DNA of 18,716 nt from the NCBI GenBank assembly GCA_026770585.1, contig MU646539.1, positions 498,090-516,805 of the forward strand, written 5' to 3'. The stretch comes from Baffinella frigidus. Lineage: Eukaryota; Cryptophyceae; Cryptomonadales; Baffinellaceae. Position numbers and translations under genes: made by a program. How positions within the stretch are numbered: position 1 is the first letter of the stretch; each line of letters starts with the position of its first letter. Below the pieces are notes generated by a model that saw nothing but the letters and a program-made list of their open reading frames with translations, did no database searches and was not told the DNA's origin. Positions 6,536 through 12,620 of this stretch are shown here, in pieces.

Positions 6536-6763
6536 CCCTACAAATCATGCTAAGAGTAAACCCAACCCCCAAAACCCTGGCACCTAAACCCTGGCGCATA
6601 AACCCTCAAACCTGGAACCATCCTTACCCCCAACCCCTAAACCTGAACCCTTACACTCTAACCCCTAACCCCTAAAACTTTACACTCTAACCCCTAACCC
6701 CTAACCCCTAAACCATCCTGACCCCTAACACCTAACCCATAAACCATGCTAACCCCTAACCCC
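6536..6763 (+). repeat. CCCTAAAC / CCCTAACC septamers and a duplicated leader
   Basis: Begins CCCTACAAATCATGCTAAG, found again at 7120-7138 and weakly at 7012-7030. C-rich strand on plus, opposite to the tract around ex8. Confidence 0.85.
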
Positions 6764-6767
6764 GCAC

Positions 6768-6802
6768 CGTTGTAGAAGTCCTGCCGACAGCAGCTACAGT
6801 GG
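6768..6802 (-). pseudogene. Ex7-like remnant (copy 3)
   Basis: The minus strand reads HCSCCRQDFYN followed by GGTGCGG, matching YSCCGQDFCN of ex7 with the last cysteine changed to tyrosine. The 5' half is replaced by foldback FB-M beginning at 6805. Confidence 0.6.
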
Positions 6803-6804
6803 GC

Positions 6805-6976
6805 CTACCCTAACACATACCCGTCGGGGCCGGACTGATTGAGTATGTGTGGAGGGTAGGTATGCGTTATGGTGTCCACCCTTCAGGCATACTTCCTTGC
6901 AGGGGGAAATCGGGGGCCGGCCGAAGGAGTATGTGTGGAGGTCAAGTATGTGTTACGGTAGCCTGTGTTAGGGTAG
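6805..6976. mobile_element. Foldback element FB-M
   Basis: A 172-bp element with ends CTACCCTAACACA and TGTGTTAGGGTAG and further pairing of TATGTGTGGAG blocks. It abuts the ex7-like remnant at 6768-6802. Confidence 0.65.
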
Positions 6977-7073
6977 TTGGACTGTAGTAAAAAAAACATG
7001 CCAAGAGTCGACACCTTCAAAATCATGCACAGAGTAAATCCTAAACCCTCACGCCTAACCCCTAGCCCTGCTC

Positions 7074-7115
7074 CGTTGCAGAGATCAGCCCACAGCAGCT
7101 GCACGCCCAGACTCC
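7074..7115 (-). pseudogene. Ex7-like remnant (copy 2)
   Basis: The minus strand GGAGTCTGGGCGTGCAGC then TGCTGTGGG matches ex7, followed by a one-base deletion that breaks the frame; the donor GGTGCGG is changed to GGAGCAG. Confidence 0.6.
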
Positions 7116-7119
7116 CTTA

Positions 7120-7265
7120 CCCTACAAATCATGCTAAGAGTAAACCCAACCCCCCGAACCCTGGCGCCTAAACCCTCAAAACCTGAACCATCCTAACCCT
7201 CAAAACCTGACCCATCCTAACCCTCAAACCTGAACCATCTTAACCCTAGGGGTTAACCCCTAACC
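7120..7265 (+). repeat. Duplicated leader and CCCTCAAACCTGAACCATCC units
   Basis: About three units of CCTCAAAACCTGAACCATC, plus CCCTAACC. C-rich on plus. Confidence 0.8.
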
Positions 7266-7271
7266 CCGCAC

Positions 7272-7335
7272 CGTTACAGAAATCCTGCCCACAGCAGCTA
7301 TACGCCCAGACGCCCTCCACGTCATCGAACGTCTC
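7272..7335 (-). CDS. ex7: C-terminal part of the three-finger (LU) domain
   Basis: Sixty-four nt: 21 codons plus one base, phase 0 in and phase 1 out, after AACAG and before GTGCGG. It starts ETFDDVEGVWAY and ends SCCGQDFCN. The last residues give CC-x-x-D-x-C-N, the signature end of Ly6/uPAR, activin-receptor and other three-finger domains. In the family the paired cysteines and the final cysteine form two of the core disulfides and the Asn caps the fold. The phase-1 exit matches ex8. Two broken copies lie downstream in the same intron (7074-7115, 6768-6802). A receptor-like or scavenger-like extracellular role is likely; a ligand cannot be read from sequence. Confidence 0.8.
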
Positions 7336-7339
7336 CTGT

Positions 7340-7520
7340 TTCAGGGGTTAGGGTTGAGGGCTCAGGGCTTAGGGGTTAGGGTTTATGGTAAAGGGTTTTG
7401 GGATTAGGATTCATGAGGGTTGAGTTAGGGTGCCCCCATGGGGGTTTCGGGTTTTGGGTTCAAGGTTTAGGGTTCAGGGATTGGGGTTCAGGGTTTGGGG
7501 TTTAGGGTTTGGGGTTTGGG
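7340..7520 (+). repeat. GGGTTTAGG / GGGTTTGGGG septamers
   Basis: Degenerate telomere-like tract between ex7 and the ex6-like copy at 7527; C-rich in gene sense. Confidence 0.8.
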
Positions 7521-7593
7521 GTGCACCGTGTTAAGGCCCGTCTCTTTGACGTTTTTACCGATGGTCATCGCACCACCTCATAGATTACCTTCG

Positions 7594-7697
7594 TATCCCT
7601 CAAGTGGCGAGTAGGTTCATACGCCCTACGGTAGGGCCCTAGGACCTGCCTAGGGCGAGTTAGGGCGATTAATCGCCCGTCCGCCACTTAAGGGATA
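7594..7697. mobile_element. Foldback element FB-D, copy 1
   Basis: 104 bp with ends TATCCCTCAAGTGGCGA and TATCCCTTAAGTGGCGG. It contains the core CCTACGGTAGGGCCCTAGG and a 16-bp palindrome GGGCGATTAATCGCCC. Confidence 0.85.
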
Positions 7698-7711
7698 CGT
7701 TTTATGCTTGG

Positions 7712-7765
7712 TGATGTATGACGCTGGGTAGGTGACTCTCTCGAGCTATCTTCTGCTCTCGCGTA
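7712..7765. mobile_element. Small foldback element FB-N, copy 2
   Basis: 54 bp, shared with 4260-4312 and 14148-14204. It interrupts the ex6-like copy between the equivalents of KA(T) and KCY. Confidence 0.6.
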
Positions 7766-7777
7766 TCGCCTTGAGCC

Positions 7778-7951
7778 AACCAACCCTGAGTCTATCATAT
7801 ACTATATTTTGCAAACGCGTTCATCTAGAGGATTTTCGGCATCTAAAGAATTTCCGGCAGACATCCTGGTAATTTAAACCCTAAAAATATGAAATGGCTC
7901 CGACGCGAAGCGAAATCTGAGATAGATGTGTTAGGCGGTCGGACTATGCAC
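7778..7951. other. Unassigned AT-richer intron sequence
   Basis: Unique sequence downstream of ex6 in gene sense. I see no exon, repeat family or inverted repeat in it. Confidence 0.5.
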
Positions 7952-8032
7952 CGTGGTGAGGCCTGTCTCGTTGACGGCTTTGCAGATGGTCGTCATTGTT
8001 GTGGGGTTGTAGCACTTGGTCGCCTTGTTCAC
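7952..8032 (-). CDS. ex6: central part of the three-finger (LU) domain
   Basis: Eighty-one nt, 27 codons, phase 0 at both ends, after CTCAG and before GTGCAT. It starts VNKATKCYNPTT and ends CKAVNETGLTT. The two cysteines (residues 7 and 17) supply the fourth and fifth cysteines of the domain; NET is a potential glycosylation site. It follows ex5 and precedes ex7 in frame. Interrupted copies lie on both sides (7527-7777 and 8236-8575); this is the only uninterrupted one. The spacing of its cysteines to the CC of ex7 fits the third finger of the fold. Confidence 0.8.
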
Positions 8033-8097
8033 CTGAGGTAGGGTTGAAGGTTTAGAGGTTGGGGTTATAGTACACAGAATAAACGTATGTTACACAG

Positions 8098-8202
8098 TAT
8101 CCCTTAAGTGGCGAGGCGGTCAAAATTGACCGCCAAGAGGTCCGAGGCAGGTCCTAGGGCCCTACGGTAGGGTGTATGGGCCTACTCGCCACTTGGGGGA
8201 TA
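8098..8202. mobile_element. Foldback element FB-D, copy 2
   Basis: 105 bp, ends TATCCCTTAAGTGGCGA and TATCCCCCAAGTGGCGA, opposite orientation to copy 1. Subterminal palindrome GGCGGTCAA/TTGACCGCC and the shared core CCTAGGGCCCTACGGTAGG. Confidence 0.85.
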
Positions 8203-8262
8203 TGCGTATAATACGGATAAACACTCCTAAACTCCACAACGGCAACGCAGATGGTCGGCATT

Positions 8263-8404
8263 GCCACTTAGCACGCACCGGGGGCTTCATGGATACAGTC
8301 CATCTAAACGATGTGTACTAGAATCTCATCCATCGCCCTGGAACCTAACCGGAATTTCACCTTGCAATCCAGGCGAAAAGGAACTCGGCCGCTGCTAAGT
8401 GGCT
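8263..8404. mobile_element. Foldback element FB-P
   Basis: About 142 bp bounded by GCCACTTAGCA and its complement (TGCTAAGTGGC). Only the ends pair clearly. It lies inside the ex6-like copy, between the equivalents of residues 12 and 13. Confidence 0.5.
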
Positions 8405-8426
8405 GTGGGAGTGTAGCACTTGCTCC

Positions 8427-8563
8427 CACCAACCCTCACGGGAGGACCAAATCGTCAATTTTAAAACCTTGGATTTACCTGGGCAGACCCCCCGAACAAG
8501 GGGGTCTTCCCAGGCAAATCCAAAGTTTTAGAATTGACGATTTGGTCCGTGAGGGTTGGTGGT
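8427..8563. mobile_element. Foldback element FB-F, copy 1
   Basis: 137 bp; outer arm CCACCAACCCTCACG and inner arm GGACCAAATCGTCAATTTT, a near-perfect hairpin with an inner GGATTTACCTGGG/CCCAGGCAAATCC stem. The inner arm is shared with 11741-11859. It interrupts the ex6-like copy between AIKAT and KCY. Confidence 0.85.
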
Positions 8564-8747
8564 CGCCTTGATCGCCTGGACCAACCCTCGATTCCAGCGT
8601 TTCGGCTTTCAGACGGGCTTTTGAGTCTTCCGGTTCGATTTCGACTCTAAACCCCGAAACCCCAAGAAGCCTGAACCGAATCTGTCCTGTTCCGAAATAA
8701 CAGAATCTGTCGTGTTCCGAAATGAAATCGCAAACCTGTCCCCATAC

Positions 8748-8951
8748 CGTTTTCATCTCGGAAGATAACTGAATCAGTTCCTTTTCAATAGGAGGTTGGA
8801 TAGGAGAAATTAGTGAGGGCATAGTAAATTCAATGAGGCCTCCTAATTGAATGAAAACGCTAATTGGGGAACTGATTCAGTTATCTTTCGAGATGATTTT
8901 CGCCGTCGTCCTGGGGCTGCACGTACCCGACGCACATGCCTCCCTTCTTTT
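8748..8951 (-). pseudogene. Ex5-like exon copy interrupted by a foldback
   Basis: At 8902-8951 the minus strand reads MCVGYVQPQDDG as in ex5, then enters FB-O exactly after the glycine. On the far side (8748-8750) ACG followed by GTATGG corresponds to the last codon and donor of ex5 (ACG/GTACCC). The acceptor CAG has become AAG. Confidence 0.5.
8751..8901. mobile_element. Foldback element FB-O
   Basis: Arms pair over about 28 bases (AGATAACTGAATCAGTTCC and complement) at 8754-8781 and 8868-8895, with secondary pairing of TTTTCAAT/AGGAGG blocks inside. AT-rich interior without coding capacity. Confidence 0.75.
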
Positions 8952-9082
8952 TGATTTAATTGGGATTCATAAGTAGATTTACCTATGCCGTAGTAATTTC
9001 TCCTATGATTTCTCCTATAAAATCCACTTTTGGGTCGGGTCCCCTCTGATTTCACTCTGATTTCAAGAAGTGGCGAGGGTAC

Positions 9083-9133
9083 CGTGACGCCGTCGTCCTG
9101 CGGCTGCACGTACCCGACGCACATGTCTCCGTT
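9083..9133 (-). CDS. ex5: second part of the three-finger (LU) domain
   Basis: Fifty-one nt, 17 codons, phase 0 at both ends, after AAACAG and before GTACCC: NGDMCVGYVQPQDDGVT. It supplies the third cysteine of the domain in the context DMCVGY. In the family the strand after this cysteine typically reads C-x-aromatic or C-hydrophobic, which fits. It joins ex4 (ending ITCS) and ex6 (starting VNKAT) in frame. It is preceded in gene sense by telomere-like CCCAAACCCC, which provides a pyrimidine-rich tract before the acceptor. An interrupted copy lies at 8748-8951. Confidence 0.8.
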
Positions 9134-9137
9134 CTGT

Positions 9138-9310
9138 TTTGGGGTTTGGGGTTTGGGATTTAGGGTTTGGGGCTTGGGGCTTCAGGTTTGGGGTTGGTGG
9201 TTTCAGGTTTGGAGTTAGGGGTTTCAGGTTGCGGGTTCCGAGTTTGGGGGTTGGGGTTTGGGGTTTGGGGTTTGGGGTTTCAGGTTCCGGGTTTCAGGTT
9301 TGGGGTTTCG
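9138..9310 (+). repeat. TTTGGGG / TTTCAGG septamers
   Basis: Degenerate tract with locally perfect TTTGGGG units (9255-9275), directly upstream of ex5 in gene sense. Confidence 0.88.
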
Positions 9311-9344
9311 GGGACTCTCCACAGCATGGTTAAGGAGGGGTTAG

Positions 9345-9506
9345 CCACACAGCGGGCTACGAAATGATTTTCGGCCCAAATCGGGCCACCTTTCCGTGAC
9401 ATTATCCGCAGGAACCCCCCTATGTCCCTACGGGTTGCCTACCGTAGGGTCCTAGGTCTTATCGCTTAGGGGTTATTCGAAATCCCTTCGAAGTCCTCGT
9501 GTGTGG
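9345..9506. mobile_element. Foldback element FB-A, copy 3
   Basis: 162 bp, ends CCACACAGCGGGCTACGAAA and CCACACACGAGGACTTCGAA, with the core CCTACCGTAGGGTCCTAGG. Most similar to copy 2. Confidence 0.8.
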
Positions 9507-9528
9507 GGTTTAGGGGGGGGGGGGTGAC

Positions 9529-9572
9529 CGAGCACGTCGTGGCGTGTCTGGGGGCAGCCGGAAAGTCAGTAC
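9529..9572 (-). pseudogene. 3' half of an ex4-like exon
   Basis: The minus strand reads TDFPAAPRHATTCS followed by GTCACC, parallel to DFPSAPDDAITCS and GTTTAT of ex4. The 5' half is missing and replaced by GA repeats. Confidence 0.6.
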
Positions 9573-9575
9573 TGA

Positions 9576-9579
<4 letters not shown>

Positions 9580-9613
<34 letters not shown>

Positions 9614-9960
9614 CGAGAGAGAGAGAGAGAGAGAGAGGGTGTAGGGTGTGGGGGGGGGAGAGAGAGAGAGAGAGAGGGTAGGGTTTGTGGGAGAGAGAGC
9701 GAGAGCGAGAGAGGGTGTAGGGTTTAGGGGAGAGAGAGCGAGAGAGAGAGAGGATGTAGGGTTTAGGGGGGAGAGCGCGCGCGAGAGAGAGAGGGTGTAG
9801 GGTTTAGGGGAGAGAGAGGGAGAGAGAGGGAGAGGGTGTAGGGTTTAGGGGGGAGGGAGAGAGAGAGAGAAAGAGTGTGTGTATAAGGTTTGGGGGATAG
9901 AGAGCGAGAGAGCGAGAGAGCGAGAGAGCGAGAGAGCGAGAGAGAGGGTGTAGGGTGTAG
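9580..9960 (+). repeat. GA microsatellite interleaved with GGGTGTAGGGTTTAGGG units
   Basis: Alternating blocks of 20-60 bases of GA/GAGC dinucleotides and one or two telomere-like septamers, at least six cycles. On the gene-sense strand this is an almost pure TC/CCCTAAA tract. Confidence 0.93.
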
Positions 9961-9969
9961 GGGATAAAC

Positions 9970-10049
9970 CGAGCACGTGATGGCGTCATCCGGGGCAGAA
10001 GGAAAGTCGGAGTCTTCCCACACGATGTTATCGTAGCATTCGATTGCCC
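9970..10049 (-). CDS. ex4: N-terminal part of the three-finger (LU) domain
   Basis: Eighty nt: two bases that finish a codon begun in the previous exon, then 26 codons, leaving in phase 0 before GTTTAT, after AACAG. It starts AIECYDNIVWED and ends FPSAPDDAITCS. The first cysteine in an x-x-C-Y context and the second in a T-C context match the first two cysteines of LU domains, which commonly begin L-x-C-Y. Three shortened copies flank it (9529-9572, 10232-10269, 10442-10476). It is the only copy containing both halves. The domain would occupy about 91 residues over ex4-ex7, within the usual LU range. Confidence 0.8.
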
Positions 10050-10059
10050 CTGTTTTTTG

Positions 10060-10440
10060 TAAGGTTCAGAGACCCTAACCTCTCAGAAACCCTAACCTCT
10101 GAACCATACCAAAAACACCTTAGACCCTTAAGACCATACACCGGTATGGTTTATGGTTCATGCTTTACGGATTATGGTTTATGGTGCATGGTCGAAGTAG
10201 AGCTAAGGTCAGGCTTGAGGGTGTGGGGGGTGTCTTCCCACATGATGTTGTCGCAGCATTCGATTGCCCCTGTTTTAAGGTTAGGGTTTATGGATTATGG
10301 TTTATGCTCTAGGTTCAGAGGTTAGGGTTTATGGCTCATGGTTCATGGTTCAGAGGTGAGGGTTTATGGTGTATGGTTCATGCTTTACGGATTATGGTGT
10401 ATGGTGTATGGTCCAAGGTCAGGCTTTAGGTTGTGGGGGA
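10060..10440 (+). repeat. GGTTTATGGT-type repeats
   Basis: Units of TTATGG, TTCATGG and GTATGG, a drifted version of the telomere-like repeat. The block at about 10180-10270 is duplicated at 10395-10478 together with an ex4-like remnant. Confidence 0.8.
10232..10269 (-). pseudogene. 5' half of an ex4-like exon (copy a)
   Basis: After AACAG the minus strand reads AIECCDNIMWED, then leaves ex4 similarity. No donor GT follows. Confidence 0.65.
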
Positions 10441-10441
10441 C

Positions 10442-10476
10442 GTCTTCCCACATGATGCTGTACCGTTCGATCGCCC
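10442..10476 (-). pseudogene. 5' half of an ex4-like exon (copy b)
   Basis: After CCAG the minus strand reads AIERYSIMWED, with a three-base deletion and the first cysteine lost. Flanks match copy a, so both arose by one segmental duplication. Confidence 0.65.
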
Positions 10477-10489
10477 CTGGAGTTTAGGG

Positions 10490-10620
10490 TTCAGCGGTTA
10501 GGGTTCATGGTTTAGGGTTTAGGGTTTAGGGTTTAGGGTTTGGGGGTTGGGAGTTGGGATTTGGGAGTTGGGGTTCGAGTTCGGGTTCTGAGTTTGGGGG
10601 TTAAAGTTGAAGGGGTTAGG
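10490..10620 (+). repeat. TTTAGGG run and degenerate septamers
   Basis: Perfect TTTAGGG units at about 10509-10540 followed by GGGAGTTGGG variants. Confidence 0.88.
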
Positions 10621-10624
10621 GTAC

Positions 10625-10673
10625 ACAGGGTGCCCAGGTCAAAAATCGCGTGGAAAATCGATGAGTGGAGGCC
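10625..10673 (-). CDS. ex3 (tentative): GLHSSIFHAIFDLGTL
   Basis: Forty-nine nt after GGCAG and before GTACCC, phase 0 in and phase 1 out, which would fit ex4's phase-1 entry. Sixteen codons plus one base. Hydrophobic and without cysteine. It is supported only by splice-like ends and phase; there are no copies elsewhere to confirm it. Alternatively it is the flank of foldback FB-E at 10699. Confidence 0.33.
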
Positions 10674-10698
10674 CTGCCGCTCAGGGTCCCGCCCGAAA

Positions 10699-10830
10699 CA
10701 CCAGCCCTCGGAGTGGGAGCAAATCGCCTTTTCCCATTTCCTCATTTTGTACCAGAGCGGGTCGGATTCCGACCCACGCCAGTACATATCAAGGGGTTCG
10801 AGAGAGGCAATCTGGTCCACGAAGTGAGGG
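10699..10830. mobile_element. Foldback element FB-E, copy 1
   Basis: Starts CACCAGCCCTCGGAGTGGG and pairs with CCACGAAGTGAGGG; inner stem GGGTCGG/CCGACCC. More diverged than copy 2, which follows in the same orientation. Confidence 0.7.
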
Positions 10831-10868
10831 CGTGTTGGGAAAACACGAGGGCTGCTCCGAGAGCACAC

Positions 10869-11005
10869 CACCAGCCCTCAGACTGGGTGCAAATCGTCTG
10901 TTTCAATCCCCTGGATTTGTACTGGAGGTCGTCGGAATCCGACGATCTGTGGTACTCGTCAAGGGGCTCGAACAAGACGATTTGCTCTGAATCTGAGGGC
11001 TGGTG
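10869..11005. mobile_element. Foldback element FB-E, copy 2
   Basis: 137 bp with about 30-bp arms starting CACCAGCCCTCAGA and GCAAATCGTCT and a central palindrome TCGTCGGAATCCGACGA. Two tandem copies 170 bases apart. Confidence 0.82.
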
Positions 11006-11077
11006 GCGCGGATCGTGCTGAGAGCAGCGACGGGGCACGCGAGGGCTTGATGTGTGGAACAACGCAGGGTCATCCTG

Positions 11078-11144
11078 CGGATCTTTTCCACGGAAGGGCG
11101 AGGTGTCCGCCTATGTTGGGAACATCCAAACCCTAAAGGACCTA
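11078..11144 (+). repeat. Dispersed repeat V, partial copy
   Basis: GGATCTTTTCCACGGAAGGG, CTATGTTGGG and CTAAAGGACCTAA blocks shared with 14440-14582, 16021-16163 and 17547-17685. Confidence 0.65.
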
Positions 11145-11230
11145 ATTAGGGGTTAGGGTTCAGGGTTTCTGGTTCCGGGTTTCGGCCTCCTAACCCTTCC
11201 CTCGACGATGACCCCTGAACCCGAAACTAA

Positions 11231-11378
11231 TCCGGGGACATGTTTAATTCAAAAGGAAATGGATCCCTATCTGTTCATAGGAGTTGGCCGAAGGTTACTT
11301 AGGGCCCTAAGTAAATTTAATTAGGGCCAGAATCCGGTTTGATAGGCCATTTTCTTTTGAATTAAACATGTTCCCGGA
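11231..11378. mobile_element. Foldback element FB-I
   Basis: 148 bp with about 32-bp arms starting TCCGGGGACATGTTTAATTC. A 20-bp perfect palindrome (TTACTTAGGG and complement) lies at 11295-11314. It is flanked by direct copies of GACCCCTGAACC, which could be a duplicated target in repeat sequence. Confidence 0.85.
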
Positions 11379-11429
11379 TGAGACCCCTGAACCTGAAGCC
11401 CGAAACCACCTGAAGCCCGAAACCCCAAA

Positions 11430-11529
11430 GGTCGGGCGTCGGGGAAGTGCCCGCGCGCATCAAAGCAGAGCCATCCAGGATACGTTGCAGTATCCGCGTA
11501 TGGTGGGGGTTCACAGAACCCAACGGACC
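11430..11529 (-). CDS. ex2: cysteine-containing exon after the signal peptide
   Basis: The minus strand follows GAGGCAG; two bases (GG) complete a glycine codon with the last base of ex1, then SVGFCEPPPYADTATY and PGWLCFDARGHFPDARP follow. Two cysteines and prolines look like an extracellular linker or small domain. The frame stays open into septamer sequence (CCCGAAACC), so the 3' end is uncertain: candidates are GTGGTT near 11409 or GTTCAG near 11392. Placement directly after the signal-peptide exon and matching phase support it. Single copy. No family is recognised. Confidence 0.55.
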
Positions 11530-11574
11530 CTGCCTCCACGCGCCGCACACAAGCACACCAACCCACCCGGTTTC

Positions 11575-11736
11575 ATAGGATAACGGCCTGAAAATGGGGT
11601 AGTTAGGCCTATGGCATTGCCTAGGACCTCCTACCGTAGGCCGAGGGATCCCAGGACCAAAAAGTCTCGGCCTACGGTAGGAGGTCCTAGGCAATGCCGT
11701 AGGCCTAACTACCCCATTTTCAGGCCGTTACCCTAT
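11575..11736. mobile_element. Foldback element FB-J, nearly perfect 65-bp hairpin arms
   Basis: Arms at 11581-11645 and 11666-11730 match at 64 of 65 positions, starting TAACGGCCTGAAAATGGGG, with a loop of about 20 bases. Pairing extends weakly to 11575 and 11736. Contains CCTACCGTAGG next to CCTAGGACC, the shared core. Confidence 0.92.
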
Positions 11737-11740
11737 TAGG

Positions 11741-11859
11741 TTGGACCAAAGCATCGATTTTAGACTTGCGATTCACCCTTGTAAAGACCCCGGATCCGGG
11801 GTCTCTGCAAGGGTAGATCAAGGGTAACCCTACAAGCTAAAATCGACGATTTGGTCCAA
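11741..11859. mobile_element. Foldback element FB-F, copy 2
   Basis: 119 bp with ends TTGGACCAAAGCATCGATTT and TTGGACCAAATCGTCGATTT; central palindrome GACCCCGGATCCGGGGTC. Its arm matches 8444-8462. It lies 5 bases from FB-J. Confidence 0.85.
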
Positions 11860-11944
11860 TGCCTCTCGCCCCGTGGAAACGGATTGGCTCCAGCCTCGGA
11901 ACGGATTTTGTCTTTGTTCGCGTTCCTCCGTTGCTCGGCAAGAG

Positions 11945-12583
11945 GGGAATCACTGCCCATCGGTGCAGTGCCGGCACGAACTTTCATAGGCGGGCATATA
12001 CCCCTCTGGAACATCCTCCTCACCATCCCAATACTTGCCACACCTTGAAACCAAACAGCAGGCAAGGGACCCACACCATAGAAACCTACACTCGGCCGCC
12101 ACCCTCGATGACACGCCGCCCGTACCTCATCCCGCGAACCCCCTCCCCATACCATGCCCGGCCACTCCCCTGCGTCCACCCCAAGCCCCAACGCCCTCGC
12201 AGTGGCAAGCTGGTCACATCAGGCATGGACCCAGTGTACTCTCGGTGGTGGGAATCATTTCCCCTTGGTGAGTGCCAGCACGAACCTCCATAGGCGGTAT
12301 ATACCCCTCTGGGACATCCTCCTCACCATCCCAAAATCCCCATACTTGTCAAACCTGTTTGAAACAAACAGCTGGCCAGGGACCCGCACCATAGAACAAA
12401 CTACCACACTCGGCCGCCGCCCTCGATGTCACGCCGCCCGTACCTCATCCCGCGAGCCCCATCCCCGTACCATGCCCGACTACTCCCCTGCGTGGTCGGG
12501 CATGCGGGCATCCCCACCTCCCCTGCGCCCAATCTACTCGCAGTGGCAAGCTGGTCACACGAGACATGGACCCAGTGTGCACT
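11945..12583. repeat. Tandem duplication, two units of about 305 and 334 bp
   Basis: Unit 1 (11945-12249) and unit 2 (12250-12583) share blocks including ATACCCCTCTGG, CATCCTCCTCACCATCCC, CACGCCGCCCGTACCTCATC and CAGTGGCAAGCTGGTCACA. Unit 2 has short insertions. In gene sense it fills the first intron. Long frames cross it on both strands but differ between units and are not conserved. Confidence 0.85.
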
Positions 12584-12620
12584 CTGTGTCCATCGCGTTT
12601 GTTCGCGAGACGGGTCGCAC

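Larger units (their letters stand above)
7527..7777 (-). pseudogene. Ex6-like exon copy carrying two foldback insertions
   Basis: Reading the minus strand: GGCTCAAGGCGA (7777-7766), then FB-N (7765-7712), CCAAGC (7711-7706), FB-D (7697-7594), then MTIGKNVKETGLNT ending at 7527 before GTGCAC. These pieces align in order with ex6 (KAT / KCY / MTTICKAVNETGLTT). The central part is lost. Confidence 0.55.
8236..8575 (-). pseudogene. Ex6-like exon copy split by two foldback elements
   Basis: Minus strand: CAG acceptor then AIKAT (8575-8561), foldback FB-F, KCYTPTA (8422-8402), foldback FB-P, then MPTICVAVVE (8265-8236). The three pieces align in order with VNKAT, KCYNPTT and MTTICKAVNE of ex6. The 3' end and donor are missing and a TAG lies at the FB-P junction. 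Confidence 0.6.
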
